From Syntrophobacter fumaroxidans MPOB (GTDB lineage Bacteria; Desulfobacterota; Syntrophobacteria; Syntrophobacterales; Syntrophobacteraceae): a stretch of 64,000 nt of DNA. Location: positions 2,840,001-2,904,000 of the forward strand of contig NC_008554.1 in assembly GCF_000014965.1 (NCBI RefSeq), written 5' to 3'. Below are positions 1 through 9,186 of this stretch, one piece after another (position 1 is the stretch's first letter; every line of letters begins with the position of its first letter). Below the pieces are notes generated by a model that saw nothing but the letters and a program-made list of their open reading frames with translations, did not search any database and had not been told where the DNA came from. The translations under genes and the position numbers were made by a program.

Positions 1-114
1 AAGGATATGCTGGAAACGATGCGGCCGATGCAGAACTTTCCCGGGAAGCCCGCGAAGGAATCGCCTCGTCAGGCCGGTGACGATTCCGACCTCATCATTT
101 CGAACATCGAGTGA
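1..114 (+). CDS. C-terminal end of an unidentified protein (5' end outside window)
   Basis: Frame 1 is open from the first base and ends at TGA 112-114, giving 37 residues ending in DLIISNIE. The tail is rich in Pro, Lys and Asp, with no motif or membrane segment visible. I do not recognise the family. It is listed because the frame is open from the window edge and its codon use (GC-rich third positions) resembles the neighbouring genes. Confidence 0.5.
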   Translation, partial: KDMLETMRPMQNFPGKPAKESPRQAGDDSDLIISNIE

Positions 115-989
115 CCCCCTCGTTCCCGTGCCGCCGACGGGCGCCCTCTCGTTGCCCGTTGGTTTGCGGCCTGGAGCCGGGCGGAACGGAAACGCCGCGC
201 CGGACCGACCCGCCGCACGTCCCCGGAGTCGTCGCGCCGCTTACCGGGGGTGTTTCGTTGAACCGGCGGATTCGAGGCTCCCTTTCGATTTACCTGGTCT
301 TAACCCTTAATGGAACAGAACCCGGGCCCTTGAGACCGGGAATAATCTTGTCAGGAATTAAGGATGTCCATTTGTCGCAATATGAATATTAGTGGAGATA
401 TATTCTTGAAGGCAATTCGTTACCATTAATAATTATTCATTAATCTATGATGAATAAATTTTCATTTAGCTTTTATGTATTGCATTTGTTCCATGGATCA
501 CTTATAGTCTGAAACTAGGATTCGTATACTACTACAGCACAGTTCCAAATTCCTCACGGGCGAGGCTTGCCTCGCCCTTCCAACACGATAAGGGCAACCG
601 CTGCGGCATTATTGCATCATCGAAGCCATATATTATGCAATGATAACAACTATCAATCCGTAAACTATGGAAAGTCCGGCTGTCATGAACGCCGATCATT
701 TGTATACGTCGGGCCGACTCGCATGGTCCATGTCAAGTAGTCTCACGGATCCCCGGGGCATCGTCGGAGGACCGGACCGGTCCCGGCGAGCGCTCCCTCA
801 TCGGTCCCCGCAACGCGGAAGGAGCCTCCCCCCGGGGCAGATTCAAGGGCTCCGTTCCTTTCCGGACCCCGTCCATGGAGTGTCCCGGAGTCCCTCGTTG
901 TCCGCAGGGCTCCCGGCCGCGCCGCAGGCCGGGGGGAACCGAATGGCTGTCGCCGCGCGCCGAGGGAAACGCCCGAATCGGGTGGGCAC
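115..989. other. Intergenic region, AT-rich in the middle
   Basis: No convincing gene is seen. Positions about 380-670 are much more AT-rich than the rest of the window and resemble promoter or horizontally acquired DNA. Positions 670-989 return to high GC, but no frame there shows a start with a ribosome-binding site before arfB. A strong palindrome at 558-577 is listed separately. Confidence 0.5.
558..577. repeat. Perfect GC-rich palindrome
   Basis: GGGCGAGGC and GCCTCGCCC are exact 9-bp arms separated by TT. This gives a very stable hairpin inside AT-rich DNA. No T-run follows on either strand, so it is more like a REP-type or factor-binding palindrome than an intrinsic terminator. Confidence 0.5.
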
Positions 990-1424
990 ATGATACGGAT
1001 AACGAACCGCATATCCATCCCGGAGGAGGAGCTCAGCTTCACCGCATCGCTCAGCAGCGGGCCGGGGGGCCAGAACGTGAACAAGCTGAACACCCGGGTG
1101 ACGCTCCGGTTCGATCTGGCCAACTCGCCGAGCCTTTCCCCGGAGGACAAGGCTCTCATCGCCACTCGTCTCGGTACCCGCATCGCCAAGGACGGCATGC
1201 TCCGCGTGGTGTCCCAGTCGACGCGCAGTCAACACGCCAACCGGGAGTTGGCCGTGGAGCGGTTCGCGGAGCTTCTGAAATCGGCGCTGAAGCGAGCGCC
1301 CGTGAGGAAAGAGACGCGGGTGAGCAAAGCGGCCAAGGAGCGGCGATTGGAGGAGAAGAAGCTGCGGAGCAGTGTCAAGCGACAGAGGTCGAAGGGGAAT
1401 GCCGACAACGACCGGGACATGTGA
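990..1424 (+). CDS. arfB: Peptidyl-tRNA hydrolase ArfB (alternative ribosome-rescue factor)
   Basis: 144 aa. It hydrolyses peptidyl-tRNA on ribosomes stalled without a stop codon and acts in the cytoplasm as a back-up to trans-translation. The class-I release-factor-type GGQ motif is at residues 26-28 in SSGPGGQNVNK, followed by the family pattern LNTRVTLRFD. The last ~40 residues are strongly Lys/Arg-rich (EEKKLRSSVKRQRSKG), matching the basic tail that enters the empty mRNA channel. Length agrees with the usual ~140 aa. The full release-factor codon-recognition domains are absent, which separates it from prfA/prfB. It stands alone between intergenic regions. Confidence 0.93.
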   Translation: MIRITNRISIPEEELSFTASLSSGPGGQNVNKLNTRVTLRFDLANSPSLSPEDKALIATRLGTRIAKDGMLRVVSQSTRSQHANRELAVERFAELLKSALKRAPVRKETRVSKAAKERRLEEKKLRSSVKRQRSKGNADNDRDM

Positions 1425-1439
1425 TGCCGGGTTACCCAG

Positions 1440-1612
1440 CAAAAAGATTCCAGGGGGAGCCTGTTTTCATGCTTCGCGGGTGACGCGGGCGCCATGGGCA
1501 ATTTCGTTCGAGATGACGGCATTGGGCGGGAGGGTATAAGGCTCTCCCTTGCATGCATGACCTGCACATCGGTCCATGCAAGGCCGATTGGGTTTTCTCG
1601 ATTTGAACGCGA
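1440..1612. repeat. Dispersed MITE-like repeat, copy 1
   Basis: Contains ctgttttcatgcttcgcggg, found again near 11110, then a TTCGTTCGAGATGA end at about 1503 facing a TTTGAACGC end at 1603-1610. Internal gcattgggcgggaggg followed by a short loop and ctctccc forms a hairpin also seen at 31949-31979. The right end can fold (GGGTTTTT facing AAAACCC, 1590-1618) and lies just downstream of the minus-strand nitrilase stop, where it may help terminate that operon. Confidence 0.55.
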
Positions 1613-1619
1613 AAAACCC

Positions 1620-2606
1620 TTACTGGTCCTTGGCCTTGGCTTCCCGGGCGGCGACAAAGGGCTCCCCGGATTGATCGCCGCATGACACCACGGGCGGGGT
1701 CGCAGTTTCATTTACATAGAGCTTGAAGACTTCAGGGCGCGCATAGTGCCCGACAACATCAAAGTCGAACTTGGCCCTTGCAATATCGTTGAGATCGATG
1801 TCGGCGGTGAGAATGCACTCACCCTCGTAATCCGGTCCCGCCAGAACCCTGCCGAGGGGGTCCACGATACAGCTGCCGCCTCTCATCATGACAGTCTCGG
1901 GGTCATCTCCCTGAATGGCGGCATAGTCCGGCGGGAAGCTTCCCCGCTTGATATACTGGCAGCTTGTGAGCACGAAACAACGGCCTTCCAGGGCGATGTG
2001 CCGCATGGTCGGCACCCACGTCTCGCGGTCGTCGGCCGTGGGAGCGCAATAGAGTTGAATGCCCTTGGAGTACATGGCCATCCTCAAGAGCGGCATGTAA
2101 TTTTCCCAGCAGATCACGGCTCCCATTTTCCCGATGGGAGTGTCGATTACGGGGATGGTGGACCCGTCTCCAAAACCCCATACGAGCCTTTCCATCGCCG
2201 TGGGCATCAGCTTCCGGTGCTTGCCGAGCAGCCTTCCCTCGGGAGAAAAGAACAGGGCCGTGCAATAGAGAGTTCCACCGTCTCGCTCGATAACACCGAT
2301 GACGAAATGCATGCGGTTCTCGCGCGCGGCCGCGGCAAGCCTGTCCGTGTAGGGACCCGGAACCTCTATGGCGCTTGCCCAGTATCGGCGAAATTCCTCC
2401 CGGCCTTCGGGAAGTCTCATTCCAAGCCGGCAGCCAAAATCCAGGCCTTTGGGATACACTGAAACGAAGGCTTCGGGGAAAACGGCCAATTCGGCTCCCT
2501 TGGCCGCGGCATCGGCCAGGAGGCTGCACGCCTTTTCAACACTGCCTTCCACGTCGAAAGGGATTGCCCCCGCCTGAACGACCGCAACGCGCAAATCCGT
2601 CTTCAT
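1620..2606 (-). CDS. Nitrilase (carbon-nitrogen hydrolase superfamily)
   Basis: 328 aa, the length of branch-1 nitrilases. It hydrolyses a nitrile, or possibly an amide, to the carboxylate and ammonia. The Glu-Lys-Cys triad is visible: Glu45 in FPEAF, Lys132 in HRKLMPT and Cys166 in ICWENYMPLLR. The CWENYMP context is the nitrilase/cyanide-hydratase form rather than the amidase or omega-amidase form. No signal peptide, so cytoplasmic. It lies 36 bp after livF on the same strand and is probably the last gene of the gntR-liv operon, so its substrate is likely what the importer brings in. The exact substrate cannot be read from sequence. Confidence 0.9.
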   Translation of the reverse strand: MKTDLRVAVVQAGAIPFDVEGSVEKACSLLADAAAKGAELAVFPEAFVSVYPKGLDFGCRLGMRLPEGREEFRRYWASAIEVPGPYTDRLAAAARENRMHFVIGVIERDGGTLYCTALFFSPEGRLLGKHRKLMPTAMERLVWGFGDGSTIPVIDTPIGKMGAVICWENYMPLLRMAMYSKGIQLYCAPTADDRETWVPTMRHIALEGRCFVLTSCQYIKRGSFPPDYAAIQGDDPETVMMRGGSCIVDPLGRVLAGPDYEGECILTADIDLNDIARAKFDFDVVGHYARPEVFKLYVNETATPPVVSCGDQSGEPFVAAREAKAKDQ

Positions 2607-2642
2607 GTGTTTGTCCTCTAAGGTTGACCGTTCGTAACATAT

Positions 2643-3353
2643 TTATATCATGAGATATTTCTTCTTTATGTCCGGTTGCCGTTCGAGGTCGGCCATGGTC
2701 CCCTCGTATCTTCCCAGACCACTTTCAATGATGTACGCCCGGTCGGAAATCTCGGTCGCAAACCGTATGTTCTGCTCGGTGAAGAGAATGGTGAGGCCCA
2801 GTTCTTTCAGGTGTTTGAGCTGACGAACTATTTCGTGAACCACGACGGGCGCGAGACCTTCCACGGGCTCATCGAGCAGCATCATCTGAGGATTTCCCAT
2901 CAGGGTGCGGCCGATGGTGAGCATCTGCTGCTCCCCTCCGCTCAAGTAGCCGGCGGGGCGGTTTTCCAACGGCTTCAAAGAAGGAAAAAGCCCGAAAATC
3001 GCCGGAACATCCCACGGAGGTATGTCGTCGGTCAGGGGCGGCTTGGCGGCCACCTCGAGGTTTTCCAGCACCGTCAAGTCCGGGAAAACGATCCTGTCCT
3101 CCGGGACATATCCGACCCCCATCCCGGCGATTTCATACGGGGGCAGTCCAACGAGGCTTTTCCCGTTGAAAGTGATTTCCCCGTCGCTGGGCCGGGCAAG
3201 TCCCATGATGGTTTTCAAGGTCGTGGTCTTGCCGACTCCGTTTCGGCCCAGCAGGCACACGCACTCGCCCCGCTTCACTTCGAGGCTGATTCCGAACAGG
3301 ATGTGGCTCGTTCCAAAAAAAGTATGGACGTTCTTCAGCTTGAGATTTCCCAT
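2643..3353 (-). CDS. livF: Branched-chain amino acid-type ABC transporter ATPase LivF
   Basis: 236 aa, typical for LivF. One of the two cytoplasmic ATPases driving a Liv/HAAT-family importer. Walker A is GRNGVGKTT (about residues 36-44), the signature is LSGGEQQML, and Walker B is MMLLDEPVEGLAP. The start ATG overlaps the livG stop as TGATG, showing translational coupling. The substrate is set by the binding protein and by context rather than by this subunit, and the linked nitrilase argues for an amide or nitrile compound rather than leucine. Confidence 0.93.
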   Translation of the reverse strand: MGNLKLKNVHTFFGTSHILFGISLEVKRGECVCLLGRNGVGKTTTLKTIMGLARPSDGEITFNGKSLVGLPPYEIAGMGVGYVPEDRIVFPDLTVLENLEVAAKPPLTDDIPPWDVPAIFGLFPSLKPLENRPAGYLSGGEQQMLTIGRTLMGNPQMMLLDEPVEGLAPVVVHEIVRQLKHLKELGLTILFTEQNIRFATEISDRAYIIESGLGRYEGTMADLERQPDIKKKYLMI

Positions 3354-4102
3354 CAGTATTGCTCGCCAAAGTAGACTTTCTGTGCGGTTTCGTTCATTCT
3401 CACCTGGTCCGGCATGCCTTGTATGATGATCCTGCCGTAATGCAAGAGAGTGATGTTGCGCGCATGATTGAATACAACCGAAAGATCGTGTTCCGTAAAC
3501 AGGACGGTGATGTTCCGGTCCCGGTTGAGATGGTCGACCAGCGCCATCGTCTCCTGGGTCTCTTCCAGCGACATGCCCGCGGTCGGTTCATCCAGAAGCA
3601 GAAGCTTTGGTTTCCCGGCAAGCGCGATGGCCAATTCCAGCTTTTTCTTGTCTCCCTGGGACAGCGCCCCGGCCATTGCTTCCCTTTTTTCAATCAGGCC
3701 GCACAGGGAAAGCACTTCTTCCGTCTGCTCGTTGCCACTTTTGTCCGCGGACCTGAACAGACTGAAAGCCAGACCCATTTGAGCCTGCACGGCGGACCGC
3801 ACGTTGTGGAAAGCGGTCATTTTCGGGAATATGTTGCTGATCTGAAAGGCGCGCGAAATGCCCATCCGGGTGATCTCGTGCGGAAGCCGGCCGGCGATGT
3901 TCTCTCCATTGAACAGAATGCTTCCGGAATCGGGACGGTGATAGCCCGTCAGTAAATTGAAGAATGTGCTTTTGCCGGCGCCGTTCGGACCGATAATCGC
4001 GTCCAGGTCTCCCTCCGACAGCGCAAAATCCAGGTTCCTGGTCGCATGGAGACCCCCAAAGCTCTTGTTCAGGCCGCTTACCTCCAGGATCTTTGTTTTC
4101 AT
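3353..4102 (-). CDS. livG: Branched-chain amino acid-type ABC transporter ATPase LivG
   Basis: 249 aa starting MKTKILEVSG. Walker A GPNGAGKST, signature LSQGDKKKLELA (a LivG-type variant) and Walker B LLLLDEPTAGMS are present. The open frame runs further upstream into livM, but ATG 4102 overlaps the livM stop as ATGA and begins the conserved domain, so that start is chosen. It pairs with LivF on the LivH/LivM permease. Confidence 0.93.
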   Translation of the reverse strand: MKTKILEVSGLNKSFGGLHATRNLDFALSEGDLDAIIGPNGAGKSTFFNLLTGYHRPDSGSILFNGENIAGRLPHEITRMGISRAFQISNIFPKMTAFHNVRSAVQAQMGLAFSLFRSADKSGNEQTEEVLSLCGLIEKREAMAGALSQGDKKKLELAIALAGKPKLLLLDEPTAGMSLEETQETMALVDHLNRDRNITVLFTEHDLSVVFNHARNITLLHYGRIIIQGMPDQVRMNETAQKVYFGEQY

Positions 4103-5181
4103 TTCACAGCCCTGTCGTTTGCCAACTCCGGCGATCCGGACATCCCGTGCTCCTCCGCTTTTCGAGAGGATCCGGACAACCGGCTGTCGATGATCGAGAG
4201 GATTCCTCCGGGAAAAAACAAAACGATCACAAGAATGATCGAGCCTATGGTGAGAGGCCAAAACACCGTGTAGCGCGTCACGTAGGCGTTCAGGGCAGTG
4301 TAGATCATGGAGCCGACCAACGGCCCCGCAAAAAAGTCGGCTCCTCCTATGAGGGTCATGAAAACAGGACTGCCCGATTGCATCCATCCGAGCAGGGCAG
4401 GTGAAACACTGCGCTGGAAGGGGGCCCAGAGGGACCCGGCGATGCCCGCGAACACTCCCGCGATAACGAAATTGAGGAGCATGGCCCTTCGCACATTGAT
4501 CCCCACGAACGCGGCGCGCCGCTGGTTGTCGCGAAGCATGCGCAGAGTGTATCCGAAAGGCGATTGGGTGATTCTCCAGATGATGACCATGGCCGCGGCC
4601 ACCACCCCGAGCGTGAAGTAGTAGTAATGGATCGAATTTCGAAAGAAAGGAGGCGAGAGAATGCCCTGAATGCCGTCATCGCCGCCCGTAAAGCCGTACC
4701 AGGAAAAGACCAGGTAGAACAGCAATTCCCCGAAAGCCAGACTGAGGATGGCGAAGTAAATACCCGTGAGCCGAACGAGGAAAAACCCGACGACGAGCGC
4801 TCCGACCGCGGACACGGGAATGGCGAGAAACAACGCGAAAAAGAACTGGAAGTAGCCAATCTCCCCGGTCGATGCCTGAAAAGCCCGGCAGACGAGGGCG
4901 GTGGCGTATGCTCCCAGCCCGAAAAACGCCGCCTGCCCGAAGGATATCTGACCCATGTAGCCGTAGATCAGGTTGAAGCTCAGAGCGAAAAGGCCGAGAA
5001 TAAGGATTTCGACGCCGACAACGGTGGAGAACTCACCGGCAACCAGCGGCGCCAGAAGCGCCACGGGAACCAGCACCGCCAATACCGACGCGGACAAGCC
5101 GGCGCGGCCGTAAAGAGCACGGAACCAACCCTTTCTTTCAGTGCCTTCAGTCGATACACGCTTCTCTGTTGTGGTCGGCAT
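4099..5181 (-). CDS. livM: Branched-chain amino acid-type ABC transporter permease LivM
   Basis: 360 aa with about eight to ten hydrophobic segments after a ~25-residue basic cytoplasmic N-terminus. The family patch SFNLIYGYMGQISFGQAAFFGLGAY is recognisable near residue 70. Near residue 300 is the LivM pattern GGADFFAGPLVGS; the usual form is GG.GT..GP..GA, so G/T positions are altered here. It starts one base after the livH stop and overlaps livG by ATGA. The C-terminal ~30 residues after the last membrane segment are polar and not conserved. Confidence 0.92.
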   Translation of the reverse strand: MPTTTEKRVSTEGTERKGWFRALYGRAGLSASVLAVLVPVALLAPLVAGEFSTVVGVEILILGLFALSFNLIYGYMGQISFGQAAFFGLGAYATALVCRAFQASTGEIGYFQFFFALFLAIPVSAVGALVVGFFLVRLTGIYFAILSLAFGELLFYLVFSWYGFTGGDDGIQGILSPPFFRNSIHYYYFTLGVVAAAMVIIWRITQSPFGYTLRMLRDNQRRAAFVGINVRRAMLLNFVIAGVFAGIAGSLWAPFQRSVSPALLGWMQSGSPVFMTLIGGADFFAGPLVGSMIYTALNAYVTRYTVFWPLTIGSIILVIVLFFPGGILSIIDSRLSGSSRKAEEHGMSGSPELANDRAVK

Positions 5182-6075
5182 TTAGAACCTCATCTCAGTT
5201 CCGAAAAGACCCCAGGGCCGAAGGATGAGAACGGCGACCAGGATCAGGAAAATGATCGCCAGCGCGCCGCCCGGCCAGATCAACACTGAAAAGGAATAGA
5301 CTATTCCCACGATAAGCGAGGCCACGAAAGTGCCGAGAATGCTGCCGAACCCTCCTATGACGACCACCGCGAAACACTGAACGATAAGATCCATATCGAG
5401 CCCGAGGCCGATGGGCACAATGGGCAGGAATACGCCGGCGGAAAAAGCGGCAATCGCCACCCCCAGGGCAAAGACGCCGGCGTATATCGTCGGTATTCGA
5501 ATACCAAGCGCCCCGACCATCTCGCGGCTGTGCACGGCCGCTCGCACGATCTTTCCGTACCGCGTGCGGTGCAGGAAGAACCACAAACCGGCGGCCACTC
5601 CGAATCCGCACCCTATCACCACGAACAGGTAGGGATTGATGTAGGCTCCCAAGGCTTCGACCGGCTCGATGGGCAGGAAGATACGGCGGTTCTGAACTCC
5701 CCAGATCAGTTTGATCAGATCGCTGATGATGAGGATCAGGGCAAAGGTGAGCAACAACTGCTCGGGGAGCTCCCGCGCGTACATCCTGCGGATCAGGACT
5801 CTCTCAATCAGCCAGCCGACGGCAAACATGAACAGGGTTGCGACGACAATCGCCGGCAGCAGCAGAAGGCCGTGCTGTCCAAAGGCGCTGCAGAACGCCT
5901 GGTAGAGGCTGAACGTCAGATAGCCGCCCAGCAGCCACAGGCTGGCGTGGGCAAAATTGAGAATGTTCATGACCCCGAATATCAGCGACAGCCCGGATGC
6001 AACCAGAAAGAGCATCATGGACCGGGAAAGACCGCTGAAGAGCTGAATCAGGAGAGAACCAATATCCGTCGGCAT
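5182..6075 (-). CDS. livH: Branched-chain amino acid-type ABC transporter permease LivH
   Basis: 297 aa from ATG 6075 (MPTDIGSLL). An upstream in-frame ATG at 6117 would add 14 residues not expected in the family. The signature GLSLIFGVMNILNFAHAS lies near residue 30, followed by multiple membrane segments and the VIGGFGSILGTFVASL motif near the C-terminus. It forms the inner-membrane channel with LivM. The preceding gene on this strand is the binding protein, about 95 bp away. Confidence 0.92.
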   Translation of the reverse strand: MPTDIGSLLIQLFSGLSRSMMLFLVASGLSLIFGVMNILNFAHASLWLLGGYLTFSLYQAFCSAFGQHGLLLLPAIVVATLFMFAVGWLIERVLIRRMYARELPEQLLLTFALILIISDLIKLIWGVQNRRIFLPIEPVEALGAYINPYLFVVIGCGFGVAAGLWFFLHRTRYGKIVRAAVHSREMVGALGIRIPTIYAGVFALGVAIAAFSAGVFLPIVPIGLGLDMDLIVQCFAVVVIGGFGSILGTFVASLIVGIVYSFSVLIWPGGALAIIFLILVAVLILRPWGLFGTEMRF

Positions 6076-6169
6076 ACCTGAATCCTGAATTATGGACCCG
6101 AATCGGTCCGGCCGCATTCAGTCGATCCATCACATCCGCCCCGGGAAAAACCGGGCCGGCGCGAGCGGA

Positions 6170-7483
6170 TCAGGTTCTCTTCTTCTGCAGCCGGCGAACC
6201 TCGTCACAAGTCGGTACCCAAACCTCATGGCCTTGCACCATGATCATGGTCTTGGGATTGAAAATGGGGAATGGATAGTCCGGAGTATCCACGACCTCGC
6301 CGACATACGACGGAGCGTCGAGCTGGTTGTTGCAGTCGCGCAACGGCAGCTTGCCGCGGCAGGTGTCGACGGTCGCCCCCGTCAGCGCTTTTCTTATCGC
6401 CTCCGTTTCCACCGTCGACGCCTTTGTGACGGCCTGGTCCAGAGCGTTCAAGGAATCGGCGTACATACAGGCAAAATCGTCCGGGTAATCGTCCTTGCCG
6501 AACTTCTCCTGATAAATCTTGACGTAGTTCTGCATGATCGGGTTGTCCATGTGCGCGAAAAACGGACACCGGTTCAAGCCGATGATGCCGCGAGGCAAGG
6601 TCTGGCGCTGCTGCATCAATTCCGTCACAGGCAGGAATACCCCCGGGTAGGACACGGACTTGAAAAGTCCGGCGGCTTTGGCCTGCTGGAGGAACGTCTC
6701 ATTGTCTTTGCCCGCGATGGCCCCGAACAGGAAATCGGGCTTCAACGACATGACGGCGGTGATGTACGAGGTGAAATCGGTTTCGCCAAGCTTTGCCCAG
6801 AGCTCCTTCATCAATTCAGTGCCGGGAGAAGCCGCCTTGAGGTTCTCGACGAAGACTTTCTGCGCGTCACGCCCCCATTCGTAATCCAGTCCTATGGTCG
6901 CATACTTCTTCCAGCCTTTCTCCTTTATCAACTTGGCCACCGCGACCACCGTGGCTCCCGATTGCATCCTGGTGTCCGGGCCGAACATGAAGGTGTAGGG
7001 CGTGAAGTTCTCGTGCACGATCTTTGAGCTGTTGCTCGTTGCGGTCAGGTGCAGAACCTTGTGCTCGTGTATGATCTCCTGAACCGCCATTGCAACCGCG
7101 CTGCTCCAGGTCCCTATAATCGTTTTCACTTTGTCGTTGAGAATGAGGGACCTGGCTTCTCGAGCCCCAACGTCGGGCTTCGTCTGAGTGTCACGAAAAT
7201 AAAGCTCTATGGGGTGCTTGCCCAGGAAGCCCCCTCTGGCGTTGATCTGAGCGGCAACCAGCGGCAGTATCTTGATCGGGCGTTCCGAATAGTTCGCGCC
7301 GCTGCCGGTGGTGGGCAGCAAAACGCCTATCCTGTAAGGTTCTCCCGCCTGCGCTCCCGTAAACCTGGGTACCATCGTCAGTACGCCGGCGGCAATGGAT
7401 GTGATGATGAAATCCCGGCGGCTGACCCCTCGACTCATGATCTCAATACTGCGTCCCCAATCCTTCCTCTCATCACCGCTCAT
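6170..7483 (-). CDS. Periplasmic substrate-binding protein of the Liv/amide-type ABC importer
   Basis: 437 aa from ATG 7483, preceded by AAGGGGACGGTC. The N-terminus carries a twin-arginine-like signal (SRRDFI, hydrophobic stretch, cut likely after TGAQA). The mature part begins EPYRIGVLLPTTG, the type-I periplasmic fold (Peripla_BP_6) seen in LivJ, AmiC, FmdD and UrtA. It captures ligand outside the membrane for LivHMGF. Tat export of such proteins is known but less common than Sec export. Context with a nitrilase suggests a nitrile or amide ligand. A different start giving a longer leader (7540) lacks a ribosome-binding site. Confidence 0.88.
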   Translation of the reverse strand: MSGDERKDWGRSIEIMSRGVSRRDFIITSIAAGVLTMVPRFTGAQAGEPYRIGVLLPTTGSGANYSERPIKILPLVAAQINARGGFLGKHPIELYFRDTQTKPDVGAREARSLILNDKVKTIIGTWSSAVAMAVQEIIHEHKVLHLTATSNSSKIVHENFTPYTFMFGPDTRMQSGATVVAVAKLIKEKGWKKYATIGLDYEWGRDAQKVFVENLKAASPGTELMKELWAKLGETDFTSYITAVMSLKPDFLFGAIAGKDNETFLQQAKAAGLFKSVSYPGVFLPVTELMQQRQTLPRGIIGLNRCPFFAHMDNPIMQNYVKIYQEKFGKDDYPDDFACMYADSLNALDQAVTKASTVETEAIRKALTGATVDTCRGKLPLRDCNNQLDAPSYVGEVVDTPDYPFPIFNPKTMIMVQGHEVWVPTCDEVRRLQKKRT

Positions 7484-7544
7484 GACCGTCCCCTTTTTCC
7501 GAATGGTTGGAAAATTTGCCCGCCCGCCTTTTCTGCCCAAGAAG

Positions 7545-8195
7545 CTACTCCCGTACAGATAACGCCGCTATCAGGAGTTTTCCGGCAGCCTGTATGTGCG
7601 ACCTGATCACTTCAGTCGCTACAGTAACGTCTCTATCCCTGATGGCGGCATGAAGAATCCGGTGCTCTTCATTAAATTTATTAATATGAGGAGTCAAATG
7701 AACCACATTTAATATGAAATAAATGCTGTCATAAAAGCTCTTGATCATGGAGGTAAAGAAATCGTTCTTGCTCATCGTCGCGATCTGCATGTGTATTGCA
7801 GTATCGATTTCCCACCTTTTCCTGTCATAGATAAGCGCCTTGTGATTTTCATACAGGGATATCTTCTTTTCCAGTGCCCTCAAGTCCTCGGCGTTTCGAT
7901 GTTTTACCGCGTATTCCAGTGAGATCACCTCCAGACGTTCCCGCAACTCGAATATTTGCTCGGCCTCCCTGGCGCTGACCTCTTTCATGAAAAATCCCCG
8001 ATTTCTTTTCGAAACAACGAACCCTTCCTGCTCCAGTCTCATGAGGCTGTTGATGATGGGCGTCTTGCTCATCCCCAACATCTCTTCCAGATCCCGATAG
8101 ATGAGCTTCTGTCCCGGGAATAGTCTCTGGTTTACGATCAGCTGTTTAATCGCTTGATATGCTTCAATATTTTTGGATGTTTCAGTTTCTTGCAT
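7545..8195 (-). CDS. GntR-family transcriptional regulator, FCD (FadR-like) subfamily
   Basis: 216 aa from ATG 8195 (MQETETSKN). N-terminal winged helix about 10-75 with the GntR pattern YRDLEEMLGMSKTPIINSLMRLEQEGFV, then an all-helical FCD ligand domain with the metal-binding-type residues ELRERLEV, D..IHMQIA and H..I...D. It is the first gene of the minus-strand set, 61 bp before the binding-protein gene, so it most likely controls the transporter-nitrilase operon in response to the imported compound or its acid. A frame extending to 8336 has no ribosome-binding site and is not used. Confidence 0.88.
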   Translation of the reverse strand: MQETETSKNIEAYQAIKQLIVNQRLFPGQKLIYRDLEEMLGMSKTPIINSLMRLEQEGFVVSKRNRGFFMKEVSAREAEQIFELRERLEVISLEYAVKHRNAEDLRALEKKISLYENHKALIYDRKRWEIDTAIHMQIATMSKNDFFTSMIKSFYDSIYFILNVVHLTPHINKFNEEHRILHAAIRDRDVTVATEVIRSHIQAAGKLLIAALSVRE

Positions 8196-8294
8196 AATCG
8201 ATGCGCCCTCAACTTTTGCGAAAACGGCGGACCGCCGGCCCGCCGAAAACAAGAATAACGGATCCGCCCCGTCAGTAATCAGTTTCGTTATCTT

Positions 8295-8310
8295 AAATAT
8301 GATCCAATTT
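8295..8310. promoter_or_regulatory. Candidate operator dyad upstream of the GntR gene
   Basis: AAATATGATCCAATTT reads AAAT..GATC..ATTT on both strands, with 12 of 16 positions symmetric. It sits in an AT-rich patch about 100 bp upstream of the regulator start, where an autoregulated GntR promoter would be expected. It does not match a canonical FadR site exactly, so the assignment is only a suggestion. Confidence 0.3.
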
Positions 8311-9186
8311 ATTATGCGATTTTTCCCTTTTGTCAATCGCTTTTTTCAACACGCGCAGCGGATGCCCAAGACCGATGAAACCGCCGTCAGCCTTGAATCG
8401 AGCGCGGAAGGGACGCGCACGGCAGCGCGGGCCGCTATCCTGCAACGCCTTCCGCTTCGTGAATCACCGAGGCGGGTCTCTACGAGAAAACGCCCCGCCC
8501 CCGAAACGCAGCGTCGCTCGAGCGCGGCTTCCATGCGGAAAAAAATTGCAGGAAATTAATTTGATTATCCCGGTGAGGATTCTTAGCTTGTTGGGCATGT
8601 TGTGTATGTGCCTATGCGTAGTCCGTTTCACGTCGGAAATCGAAGAGGGTTCTCGCGCGGAAACAGCCGGGTATTCTTCGAGCCGGGTTCGATCTTCGGT
8701 ATGTTGCAGACGGTCCCGAAAACCTCGTCTCGGAACCGTCGCCGCCGGTTCGCATCCTCCTGGAGCAAAGACTCGAGTTCTCTTTCACGCTGCCTGACGT
8801 TCATTTGACAACCCCATAAAGTTGTCCGCCGGGTTGGAATCGGCCCGGTCCCATAGCGACTCACGCTCACGCTCGCGGAGTAAGGAATCAGGGGAAGGCA
8901 GGAGGTCGGGGAAAGACCCGCGCCCCGTGCGGCCTGCTCAATTGCAGGGCGGGGCTTCATGCCCTGCAGAACGGTGCTGCCGTCTTGAACCCGGGCCGGA
9001 GCGAGGATGCGGGCCCCCGGCCTTTTCGGGAACGATCGAAAGGCGGCCCCCGGGTTTTCACGACAGGCGCTTGCCGGTCAAGTCCCATGAAGAACGGAGA
9101 TGGCGACGGTTACCGCCTCCCGCGGCTGTTCCGGATTGGAAATCGGGCTTCCGCACGGCAATTCTTCAGGAGGAAAGAGACAATCC
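8311..9186. other. Intergenic region between the divergent GntR operon and the radical SAM pair
   Basis: No confident gene. A 58-codon minus-strand frame (8628-8804, MNVRQRERELESLLQ) has a weak GGGG upstream and resembles nothing I know. Short inverted arms TGCAGGGC and GCCCTGCA flank about 8943-8970. The composition is ordinary for the genome. Confidence 0.4.

Noticed and set aside
8628-8804. 58-codon minus-strand frame MNVRQRERELESLLQ
   Set aside because: Weak upstream GGGG, no recognised family, and overlap with plus-strand frames of equal quality; left as unassigned.
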